Source: Methanoculleus marisnigri (GTDB taxonomy: Archaea; Halobacteriota; Methanomicrobia; Methanomicrobiales; Methanoculleaceae). From it: 5,203 nt of DNA. Shown piece after piece: positions 1 through 5,202 of this stretch (position 1 is the first letter of the stretch; the number at the start of each line of letters is the position of its first letter). The notes beneath the pieces were generated by a model that saw only the letters and a list, made by a program, of their open reading frames with translations, did not search any database and was not told the origin of the DNA. The DNA lies in NCBI GenBank assembly GCA_002503885.1, contig DASQ01000033.1:1-5203 (forward strand), read 5' to 3'. The position numbers were made by a program, and so were the translations under genes.

Positions 1-489
1 CGTCACGGACCCGTTGCGGATCGTCAGGTGTGCCCGGGGGTACGCCAGCTTGAACCGACCGTCTTTTTGGAGGTAGTGCGGAGGGCTCGGGCAGTACTCA
101 AGCTGCCCCTTGCGGTACAACTTCAGCAGTTCAAAGTAACTCTTGTACGCCTCTTCAACGGACTTCAGGGCCTGCTGAGCAGGGTCGTTGTGCAGAAGGC
201 TGAAGTTCTCGTTCGGCCTGGATTGAGCGTAGGTGCTGCACTCTTTGTAGGGGAAGTCCTTCTTCCGGGTAAACGGGAGGTAGGATCCGACCAGGATGTC
301 AACCCCCGAGGTGAGATCCGGCCGGAGGCCCAGAAGGATCTGACGGTTCTCCCGGTGCGTCGCATAGTGCTGCCGGACGGTGTACAGTCCTACATTGTAC
401 ATGCTTTTAGCATGGTACGCGAGCGTGTCGAGGATCCAGAACGTCTTCCTGGGAAGACGGAGATAGTTGCTGACGACTCGCAATGCCAT
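1..489 (-). CDS. tnpB: TnpB-family (IS200/IS605-type OrfB) RNA-guided nuclease, N-terminal part, cut by window edge
   Basis: Reading the minus strand from an ATG at 489 gives 163 uninterrupted codons that run off position 1, so this is a 5' partial gene. The protein opens MALRVVSNYLRLPRK and then shows features I recognise from archaeal TnpB N-termini: a YNVGLYTVRQ helix (31-40), NENFSLLHNDPAQQ (93-106), a KSYFELL segment (116-122) and PHYLQKDGRFKLAYP (137-151). Family knowledge: TnpB is encoded by IS200/IS605 and IS1341-type elements and is a compact RuvC-like, RNA-guided DNA nuclease. The RuvC acidic residues, the zinc-finger cysteines and the guide-RNA region lie C-terminal or 3' of this part, so activity cannot be judged. 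Residues of about 46-75 look longer than usual, which may be a small insertion. A hand count of the first 480 bases gives about 58% GC, against roughly two-thirds in the iorA stretches I counted, as expected for a mobile gene. No TnpA is visible. The start may instead be TTG at 483. Confidence 0.88.
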   Translation of the reverse strand, partial: MALRVVSNYLRLPRKTFWILDTLAYHAKSMYNVGLYTVRQHYATHRENRQILLGLRPDLTSGVDILVGSYLPFTRKKDFPYKECSTYAQSRPNENFSLLHNDPAQQALKSVEEAYKSYFELLKLYRKGQLEYCPSPPHYLQKDGRFKLAYPRAHLTIRNGSVT

Positions 490-490
490 T

Positions 491-495
491 ACCTC
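491..495 (-). promoter_or_regulatory. Shine-Dalgarno-like GAGGT before tnpB
   Basis: On the minus strand GAGGT lies one base before the ATG at 489, which is too close for normal use. It lies seven bases before an in-frame TTG at 483, which is good spacing. This makes the TTG a serious alternative start that would shorten the protein by two residues. The choice cannot be settled from sequence alone. Confidence 0.4.
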
Positions 496-514
496 TTATC
501 TTTGGGGCTCATCT

Positions 515-527
515 GTCTATAAGATAA
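515..527 (-). promoter_or_regulatory. Possible TATA box for tnpB
   Basis: The minus strand reads TTATCTTATAGAC here, an AT-rich patch centred about 30 bp before the tnpB ATG. Archaeal TATA boxes lie about 25 bp before the transcription start, so this would give a leader of only a few bases. That would leave little or no room for the GAGGT motif at 491-495. The match to the archaeal consensus is loose. Confidence 0.3.
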
Positions 528-560
528 CTCCCGCGGGGCGAACGTGTACGGGGCTTGATG

Positions 561-604
561 CGGGCAATTCCTCCCCCGGTTGAAACCGGGGGTCTCCTTG
601 CCCG
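561..604. repeat. Two-tier inverted repeat (hairpin), probable terminal structure of a TnpB-type element
   Basis: The outer arms cgggcaa (561-567) and ttgcccg (598-604) are perfect complements. Inside a symmetrical 5+5 base internal loop (ttcct / tctcc), cccccggt (573-580) pairs perfectly with accggggg (585-592) around a tgaa tetraloop. Fifteen perfect pairs in 44 bases is far beyond chance. IS200/IS605-type elements carry subterminal imperfect hairpins that are recognised as single strands by the Y1 transposase or form part of the guide-RNA scaffold. The layout with flanks GCAATTC and CTTGC resembles right ends of such elements as I remember them. It lies about 70-115 bp before the tnpB start, where a left end would be expected, so which end it represents is unresolved. 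An RNA hairpin or terminator is a less likely alternative. Confidence 0.6.
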
Positions 605-631
605 TCGTATATGAAGCCGTCGCATATGACC
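602..631. repeat. Imperfect tandem pair of a 15-bp unit
   Basis: Bases 602-616 (ccgtcgtatatgaag) and 617-631 (ccgtcgcatatgacc) match at 12 of 15 positions and lie directly end to end, just outside the 561-604 hairpin. The shared core is ccgtcg-n-atatga. It could be a protein-binding repeat or replication slippage. With only two copies it may also be chance. Confidence 0.35.
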
Positions 632-814
632 GCATCGAGGCGAGCATCGACTTCGCGACTGTCGTCGCCTTGCTTCGTCCGTTTCGGTGCGCATGGCGGT
701 CTCCCCACGACGGACGCCGCCCTTGCAGGTGCGACCCTGAACTCCGGTGATAAAGCGTACCCGCAACCCTTGCCGAGACGCGGGGCTCACCAGAGAAAGG
801 TTATACAAAGGATA
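605..814. other. Non-coding stretch between the element hairpin and tRNA-Ile
   Basis: With 490-604 this makes about 325 bases without a convincing gene. Several open frames cross it on both strands. Their predicted products are rich in Arg, Pro and Ser, lack domains, carry no good ribosome-binding site, or run antisense through the tRNA. I see no tRNA fragment repeat, no CRISPR-like array and no clear transposase remnant. The minus strand just past the tRNA (about 795-812) is pyrimidine-rich (TATCCTTTGTATAACCTTTC), which could help end tRNA transcription, but there is no long T run. Confidence 0.6.
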
Positions 815-887
815 TGGGCCCGGTGCGATTCGAACGCACGACCTCCCGGTTATCAGCCGGGTGCACCACCGGCTATGCTACGGGCCC
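815..887 (-). tRNA. tRNA-Ile (anticodon GAU)
   Basis: The minus strand folds as a complete 73-base cloverleaf. The acceptor stem GGGCCCG pairs with CGGGCCC (887-881 with 822-816) and the discriminator A is at 815. T8 and A9 are followed by a four-pair D stem (GCAT/GTGC, ending in a T-G wobble) with GG in the loop. The anticodon stem CCCGG/CCGGG encloses the loop CTGATAA, giving anticodon GAT (plus-strand atc at 852-854). The variable loop is AGGTC, and the T stem GTGCG/CGCAC encloses TTCGAAT. GAU reads AUC and AUU as isoleucine. CCA is not encoded; the bases after the discriminator are TATC, so CCA would be added by the tRNA nucleotidyltransferase, which is usual in many archaea. No intron is present. 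The TnpB element lies beyond its 3' end. Confidence 0.96.
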
Positions 888-922
888 CGGTGGGTTTACC
901 CTGCAACATCTGGCATCCTAGC

Positions 923-930
923 ACTTAATT
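923..930 (-). promoter_or_regulatory. Possible TATA-like element for tRNA-Ile
   Basis: The minus strand reads AATTAAGT here, the only AT-rich patch at a suitable distance upstream of the tRNA. Its centre is about 39 bp before the mature 5' end. With transcription starting about 25 bp downstream, the precursor would have a leader of roughly 13 bases for RNase P to remove. The consensus match is weak, and the same patch could serve the opposite direction. Confidence 0.3.
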
Positions 931-954
931 GTTGTGTAGAGGCATCCAAAGCGC

Positions 955-964
955 TATGTTAAAA
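955..964 (+). promoter_or_regulatory. Possible TATA box for iorAB
   Basis: The plus strand reads tatgttaaaa, centred about 37 bp before the iorA ATG at 996. Transcription would then start near 984 and leave a leader of about 12 bases. A purine-rich stretch (ccaaagcgc) lies just upstream, where the TFB-recognition element would sit. Assignment rests on position and base composition only. Confidence 0.35.
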
Positions 965-995
965 ACCGACAATAGAAGTACAGTTGAGTGGAACA

Positions 996-2765
996 ATGGC
1001 AGTACGATACCTACTCGGGAACGAGGGCATTGCGCACGCTTGCCTTGAGGCAAACATCGATTTTGCCAGCGGATACCCCGGAACGCCATCCTCTGAAGTG
1101 ATTGACGTCCTCCGGGTGCAGGAGGAGCGCCCCTTCACCGTGGAGTGGTCCACGAACGAGAAGGTCGCCTTCGAGAACGCGCTTGCCGCCGCCTGGTGCG
1201 GCCTGCGCGCACTCTGCACCATGAAGCACGTCGGGCTGAACGTGGCGGCCGATCCCCTGATGACGAGCGCATACACCGGAGTGACCGGCGGGTTCGTCGT
1301 CCTTTCCGCAGACGACCCCTTTGCACACAGTTCCCAGAACGAGCAGGACACCCGGCGTTACGCGCACTTTGCCCGGCTTCCATGCCTGGACCCGGCATCG
1401 ATCCAGGAGGCGCACGATATGCTGCGGGACGCCTTCGCCCTCTCCGAGGAGTTCGGTCTCCCGGTGATCTTCCGGCCCACCACCCGGATCTGCCACTCTA
1501 AGGGTGACGTCGACCTCGGAGAGGTCGGAACCGTTCACCGGACCGCCGCCTTCCACCGCGACCCGAAGCAGTATGTGGCCATCCCCGCGCACACCCGGGT
1601 GCTGCATAAAATCCTGAACGGAAAACAGCCGGCGCTGAAAGAACGGCTGGTCGAACTCGGCTACAACCGGCACACCATCCGGGGCAGCATCGCCGTCGTT
1701 GCGAGCGGTGCCGCCGCCGCCTACGTCCAGGAGGTGCTCGGGGGCGACGTCTCGCTCGCGATCATCGGCGCCTACCCGATCGACGAGGGGTGGCTCAGAG
1801 CCTTCGTCGACCGGCATGAGAAAGTCCTCGTCCTCGAAGAGCTCGCCCCGGTAGTCGAGGAGGCGGTACGCCAGGTGGCGACGAAGACGGAGGTCCTCGG
1901 TAAGATGACCGGCACGGTCCCGTACGAGGGGGAGTTCACCCCGGCAACCGTCGCCGCCGCCCTCGATAAGGCGGGCATCGGCTCCACGGTAGTCTTCCCG
2001 GCGGCTGTCCCGGTCCAGGGGGTGCCGCCCCGCCCGCCGATCCTCTGCGCCGGGTGCATGCACCGGCCAACGTTCTACGCGATCCGGAAGGTCTTCCGCG
2101 ACGGCATCTTCCCAAGCGACATCGGCTGCTACACCCTCGGGCTCCAGCTCGGGGCGGTGGATACGACTATCTGCATGGGTGCCTCGATCACCGTCGGGAG
2201 CGGCATCTCCCGGTCGGGGGAGGAGCGTCCGGTGGTCTCTACCATCGGCGACTCGACGTTCCTGCACACGGGGATGCCGGGGCTCTTAAACGCCGTGTAT
2301 AACGGCGCCGATATGGTCGTCGTCATCCTGGACAACCGGATCACCGCCATGACCGGCCACCAGCCAAACCCCAACACCGGCCTGACAGCCACGGGCGAGG
2401 AGAGCACCCCGATATCGCTCGAGGCGATCTGCCGGTCGTGCGGGGTCTCCTGGGTCGAGACGGTCGACCCCTACGACCTCCCGGTGCTCCTCGACACCTT
2501 CCGCCAGGCAAAGGAGCGCAAAGGCGTCCGTGTGGTCATCGCGAAGCAGCCCTGCGTCATCACCGCACGGCGGAGCGGTATCCGCCGCAAGGCCTACATA
2601 GTCGACCCGGAGCGGTGCGTGGGCTGCGGCGCCTGCCGGTCATTCGGCTGCCCGGCGATTGCATTTATCGGAGAGAATGCTACGATCACCGAACTCTGCG
2701 CCGGGTGCGGCGTCTGCGCGGACATATGCCCGTCAGGTGCGATCGGTATGGAGGGACGGCGATGA
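996..2765 (+). CDS. iorA: Indolepyruvate:ferredoxin oxidoreductase, alpha subunit
   Basis: The 589-residue product is the large subunit of an enzyme that converts indolepyruvate or other aryl pyruvates, CoA and oxidised ferredoxin to aryl-acetyl-CoA, CO2 and reduced ferredoxin in the cytoplasm. The N-terminal pyrimidine-binding domain has LLGNEGIAHACLEANIDFASGYPGTPSSE (split here: LLGNEGIA, GYPGTPSSE, residues 6-34). CAGCMHRPTF (351-360) opens the TPP-binding half. GDS (418-420) with LDN (445-447) forms the TPP/Mg motif, where S replaces the last G of the usual GDG. The tail has two cluster motifs: C541-x2-C544-x2-C547-x4-C552-P and C568-x2-C571-x2-C574-x3-C578-P, the pattern known for archaeal IorA. 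Length is near the family norm. I chose ATG 996 over an in-frame TTG at 984 because the protein then begins close to the conserved YLLGNEG. No strong Shine-Dalgarno sequence precedes either. The stop overlaps iorB. In methanogens the enzyme may also work in reverse, to assimilate aryl acetates. Confidence 0.96.
   Translation: MAVRYLLGNEGIAHACLEANIDFASGYPGTPSSEVIDVLRVQEERPFTVEWSTNEKVAFENALAAAWCGLRALCTMKHVGLNVAADPLMTSAYTGVTGGFVVLSADDPFAHSSQNEQDTRRYAHFARLPCLDPASIQEAHDMLRDAFALSEEFGLPVIFRPTTRICHSKGDVDLGEVGTVHRTAAFHRDPKQYVAIPAHTRVLHKILNGKQPALKERLVELGYNRHTIRGSIAVVASGAAAAYVQEVLGGDVSLAIIGAYPIDEGWLRAFVDRHEKVLVLEELAPVVEEAVRQVATKTEVLGKMTGTVPYEGEFTPATVAAALDKAGIGSTVVFPAAVPVQGVPPRPPILCAGCMHRPTFYAIRKVFRDGIFPSDIGCYTLGLQLGAVDTTICMGASITVGSGISRSGEERPVVSTIGDSTFLHTGMPGLLNAVYNGADMVVVILDNRITAMTGHQPNPNTGLTATGEESTPISLEAICRSCGVSWVETVDPYDLPVLLDTFRQAKERKGVRVVIAKQPCVITARRSGIRRKAYIVDPERCVGCGACRSFGCPAIAFIGENATITELCAGCGVCADICPSGAIGMEGRR
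2750..2755 (+). promoter_or_regulatory. Shine-Dalgarno sequence for iorB
   Basis: ggaggg lies six bases before the iorB ATG at 2762, inside the last codons of iorA. It is the best ribosome-binding site in the window and fixes the iorB start. It supports coupled translation of the two subunits. Confidence 0.75.
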
Positions 2766-3349
2766 AACCTTCGTTTGATATCCTGATCGTCGGGATCGGC
2801 GGCCAGGGGACCGTGCTCGCCTCGAATGTCCTCGGCGAGGCGTGCATCATCGAGAACAGGACCGTCCGGAGCGCCGAGACTCACGGCATGGCGCAGCGCG
2901 GCGGGTCGGTGGAGAGCCATATCCGCATCGACGGTGAGTTCGGATCCCTGATCGTGCCGGGGACGGCCGACCTCCTGATCGCCTTCGACCTCCTCGAGGC
3001 CCTCCGCTACCGCCACTACCTGCCGGCCGGGGGGAAACTCGTGGTGAACCGGCACCTGGTCGTCCCCACATCGGTCTACCAGCAGGATCTGGACGTGCCC
3101 GACAAGGAGAGCATCCTTGCCGCGCTCTCCGATCTCGACGTCACCTGCATCGACGCCGCGGACCTCGCAGAGGAGGCAGGGAGCATCCTCTCGCAGAATA
3201 TCGTGATGCTCGGGGCTGCGTCCACCGATATCCCCCTCCGGCCCGAGACCCTCGAAGAGGCGGTCCGGCGGTGCGTCCCCAGAAAGACCGTCGAAGTCAA
3301 CGCCAGAGCCTTCCAGCTCGGGCGGGAGAAGGGTGCCGGCACGCCCTGA
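2762..3349 (+). CDS. iorB: Indolepyruvate:ferredoxin oxidoreductase, beta subunit
   Basis: The 195-residue product is the small gamma-type subunit of the 2-oxoacid:ferredoxin oxidoreductase superfamily and completes the enzyme encoded with iorA. FDILIVGIGGQG (5-16) is the glycine-rich N-terminal motif of this domain. The conserved SAETHGMAQRGGSVESHIR block (37-55) is the family signature, where such subunits contact the CoA/TPP half of the partner. The usual length is about 190-200 residues, so it appears complete. There are no transmembrane segments or Fe-S motifs, consistent with a soluble subunit whose clusters all lie in IorA. The ATG overlaps the iorA stop as ATGA and has a good ribosome-binding site, so the two are one operon expressed in a fixed ratio. 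A short T-rich patch (ctatttta, 3376-3383) after the stop could help end transcription, but it is weak. Confidence 0.95.
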   Translation: MKPSFDILIVGIGGQGTVLASNVLGEACIIENRTVRSAETHGMAQRGGSVESHIRIDGEFGSLIVPGTADLLIAFDLLEALRYRHYLPAGGKLVVNRHLVVPTSVYQQDLDVPDKESILAALSDLDVTCIDAADLAEEAGSILSQNIVMLGAASTDIPLRPETLEEAVRRCVPRKTVEVNARAFQLGREKGAGTP

Positions 3350-3375
3350 GTGAGGCTCTCCAGACCCGCCATCTC

Positions 3376-3435
3376 CTATTTTACGCACAGCAGGGCGCCG
3401 CAACAGGGACAGCCGTACCCCGGCGTTGAGATCAT
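3376..3435 (-). CDS. Candidate 19-residue CPCCG microprotein (speculative)
   Basis: A short minus-strand frame reads MISTPGYGCPCCGALLCVK and ends at a TAG. The CPCCG core with a further Cys four residues on resembles half of a zinc ribbon (CPxCG), a motif common in very small archaeal zinc-finger proteins. I see no Shine-Dalgarno sequence before its ATG, and the open frame reaches back only nine more codons, to a TAA. A single CPxCG knuckle cannot form the usual four-ligand site unless Cys9, Cys11, Cys12 and Cys17 act together or the peptide dimerises. It lies between convergent-looking signals: the 3' side of iorB and the promoter of the next gene. Chance in GC-rich DNA is the main alternative, and I do not assign a function. 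Confidence 0.15.
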   Translation of the reverse strand: MISTPGYGCPCCGALLCVK

Positions 3436-3442
3436 CCCGGGG
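3418..3442. repeat. GC-rich inverted repeat before the rsm22-like gene
   Basis: ccccgg (3418-3423) can pair with ccgggg (3437-3442) around a 13-base loop. An overlapping alternative pairs cggcgtt (3421-3427) with agcgccg (3443-3449), with one G-T wobble. The repeat lies about 20 bp upstream of the candidate TATA box. It could be an operator, a 3' hairpin of the ior transcript, or chance in GC-rich DNA. Confidence 0.25.
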
Positions 3443-3460
3443 AGCGCCGCCCGGAACCTG

Positions 3461-3466
3461 TATTAA
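3461..3466 (+). promoter_or_regulatory. Probable TATA box of the rsm22-like gene
   Basis: tattaa is the only AT-rich hexamer in a GC-rich stretch. Its centre is 26-27 bp before the ATG at 3490, the archaeal TATA-to-start distance. With no Shine-Dalgarno sequence before the ATG, this fits a leaderless or nearly leaderless transcript and separate expression from iorAB. Confidence 0.55.
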
Positions 3467-3489
3467 CCACCCCGCCGAGCTGGTACGCC

Positions 3490-5010
3490 ATGACCGAGCG
3501 GGATACAGTTGCAGCACTGAAGCGTCTTGCAGGCGCAAAGCCCGAGTTCCGGCTCTCGGAACTACAGGAAGACCCGGGTGAAAGGCAGTCGCTCGAGCGC
3601 CTCGCCGGTGAGATCCGCCCGCACCTCGACGGCCTCGGCCTCACCCTCAGGTCTGCCGGCGATGATTACGTGATCAGCCGCCTCTCAGCAGACAGGCCGT
3701 TCACGGTCAGCGATATCGGGCGGCTGCGGCAACTCGCGTTCTTCCGGAACCCGGAGATCCCGGACTACATTCAGCAGCTGGTTGAGGCCTACGTCGGGAG
3801 GAAGACCGCCAAGTCCTGGGACGACCCGGCCGTGCTCGACCGGATGCGCAATGCCATCCTCGTCCAGAAGAGCCAGTACTGGAAAGAGCGGCAGGTGAGT
3901 TACCGGAAGGCCTACCCGGTCCTCGGCTACCTGGCCTACCACGCCCCCGTCTACCTGGTGCAGTTCGAGCACATCTTCTGGCAGCTCATCAACCAGGGAC
4001 TCGCGAAACCGCACATGCGCATCCTGGATGTGGGCACCGGACCGGGGGTCGTGCCGCTCGCCGTCATCGACCTCCTCGGACGGATCGGGAGCGGCACGGC
4101 CGAGATCTACGCCGTAGAGCGCTCCGAAGAGCATTTCGAGGCTTACAACGCCCTCGTCCCGGCAGCGGCCGAAGCGCAGGGAAACATGGTGCAGGTCCAT
4201 AAGCCCATCCGTGGAGATATCGGAACACTCGCCGCCAGAGACCTGCCCGACAGGATAGATTTGATGGTCTTTTCGAACGTCTTGAACGAACTCCGCCACC
4301 TGGATCTTGAGGGGCGTGCCGACCTCGTCGCCCGTCTTGCCGACCGCCTCGCGCCCGATGGGACGATCGTCGTCGTGGAGCCGGCAGACCTCGCCAACTC
4401 GACCGCCATGCGCCAGACCGTGCGCGCGATCGCGAACCGGGGCCTGACCATCCACAGCCCCTGCTCGTTCATCTGGGAGACCGCATGCAACCCCGTGCGG
4501 TGCTGGACCTTCGAGCAGAAGACCAATATCCACCCGACCCGGTTGATGGAGCGTCTCGCAGGGGGGGCGGATGGCTACCGGTTCATCAACGTCGATATCA
4601 AATACTCCTCCGCACTCCTGCGGAAGGATAAGAAGACGCAGCAGGCCTACCGGGTCCCGCCGGGAGCAAAGGTCGCCCGCCTCTCCCACCTCCACCAGCA
4701 CGTAGATCGGAAGATCAACGTGGTCGCCGCGCTGATGTCCGGGAACCTCGGTGACAACCGGACGAAAGTCTACAAGGTCTGCGACGGGACACCCGCAAAC
4801 CCGGCCTATGTCGTGGTCCCGGCGACCCTCCGGGGTCCGAACCGCGACGCGCTCCGCGATATTGCCTATGGGGATATCGTCCGGTTTTACGGGGCCCTCG
4901 TCCGTTTCAACAAGGATCACAACGCGTACAACCTGGTAATCCTGCCGGGAACCCGGATCGAGCCGATCGGGTGTTCGGGGGGAGAGAGGGACGGGACGGA
5001 GAGGGTGTAA
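3490..5010 (+). CDS. Rsm22-family (METTL17-like) ribosome-associated methyltransferase-fold protein with C-terminal OB-like region
   Basis: The 506-residue product has four visible parts. Residues 1-70 form a charged helical region. Residues 75-170 carry a segment typical of Rsm22 proteins (AYPVLGYLAYHAPVYLVQF, 141-159). Residues 178-300 are a class I SAM-binding domain: motif I ILDVGTGPG (178-186), acidic AVERSEEH (208-215), and DLMVFSNVLNEL (257-268) where the catalytic strand ends. Then come C325-x7-C333-x4-C338-W-x-F and a fourth cysteine, C431, in YKVCDG. Mitochondrial METTL17/Rsm22 binds a [4Fe-4S] cluster through four cysteines and helps small-subunit assembly; by analogy these are the likely ligands. 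Residues 394-492 alternate short strands and end in YGDIVRFYGALVRFNKDHNAYNLV (split: YGDIVRFYGA, LVRFNKDHNAYNLV), which looks like an OB fold for RNA binding. Catalysis is unproven in the family. The gene lies 140 bp after iorB and has its own promoter. The last dozen residues are low-complexity and G-rich in DNA. The ATG is supported by promoter spacing. Confidence 0.85.
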   Translation: MTERDTVAALKRLAGAKPEFRLSELQEDPGERQSLERLAGEIRPHLDGLGLTLRSAGDDYVISRLSADRPFTVSDIGRLRQLAFFRNPEIPDYIQQLVEAYVGRKTAKSWDDPAVLDRMRNAILVQKSQYWKERQVSYRKAYPVLGYLAYHAPVYLVQFEHIFWQLINQGLAKPHMRILDVGTGPGVVPLAVIDLLGRIGSGTAEIYAVERSEEHFEAYNALVPAAAEAQGNMVQVHKPIRGDIGTLAARDLPDRIDLMVFSNVLNELRHLDLEGRADLVARLADRLAPDGTIVVVEPADLANSTAMRQTVRAIANRGLTIHSPCSFIWETACNPVRCWTFEQKTNIHPTRLMERLAGGADGYRFINVDIKYSSALLRKDKKTQQAYRVPPGAKVARLSHLHQHVDRKINVVAALMSGNLGDNRTKVYKVCDGTPANPAYVVVPATLRGPNRDALRDIAYGDIVRFYGALVRFNKDHNAYNLVILPGTRIEPIGCSGGERDGTERV

Positions 5011-5095
5011 GGCTGGAGTTGTTCCTCCTGCCGGCATTCAGGTATAGTTCCCGTCATCTTACCATATACGAGAGGGGAAAACGGGAGCCGGTTGC

Positions 5096-5152
5096 AGATC
5101 GGGCTCTTCGATTGCGCCTCAGAACAGTAAAAACTTGTGAAAAACCCGATCT
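5096..5152. repeat. 8-bp inverted repeat with a 41-base spacer
   Basis: agatcggg (5096-5103) and cccgatct (5145-5152) are perfect complements. The spacer contains A-rich runs (taaaaac and tgaaaaac). It could be a regulator-binding or RNA-folding element in front of a downstream gene, but an 8-bp match at this distance can also arise by chance. Confidence 0.25.
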
Positions 5153-5178
5153 ACTGGACCGTGGTGGCTATCGCGACT

Positions 5179-5202
5179 GGGGGGTGGGGACAGGGGAGGG
5201 GG
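5179..5202 (+). other. Strong G-quadruplex-forming motif
   Basis: Four G runs of 6, 4, 4 and 5 bases (5179-5184, 5186-5189, 5193-5196, 5198-5202) are separated by loops of 1, 3 and 1 bases. This meets the criteria for a four-tetrad, short-loop G-quadruplex on the plus strand. Whether it acts in transcription, replication or not at all cannot be told here. Confidence 0.5.

Noticed and set aside
418..420. GDS in place of GDG in IorA as a possible inactivating change
   Set aside because: In my knowledge of IorA proteins a GDS at the TPP motif is normal for the family, so it is not a sign of lost activity.
28..522. A 164-codon plus-strand open frame over the tnpB region
   Set aside because: It is the antisense of tnpB. 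The minus strand gives a clear TnpB N-terminus, while this frame has no recognisable domain.
602..631. Possible CRISPR array start
   Set aside because: Only two directly adjacent 15-bp copies with no spacers. This is not CRISPR architecture.
517..708. Minus-strand 63-codon frame containing GDPRFQPGEELP
   Set aside because: The middle is just translation of the hairpin arms. There is no domain and no credible ribosome-binding site.
747..962. Plus-strand open frames reading through the tRNA (GAIRTHDLPVISRV)
   Set aside because: This is the familiar spurious translation of the strand opposite a tRNA gene. The cloverleaf explains the sequence fully.
1011..2267. Long minus-strand frame of 418 codons opposite iorA
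   Set aside because: It is the shadow of a highly conserved gene in GC-rich DNA. Its composition is low-complexity and it has no recognisable motif.
3685..5037. Long minus-strand frame of 450 codons opposite the Rsm22-like gene
   Set aside because: Same explanation: a GC-rich antisense shadow. The plus strand encodes clear methyltransferase motifs.
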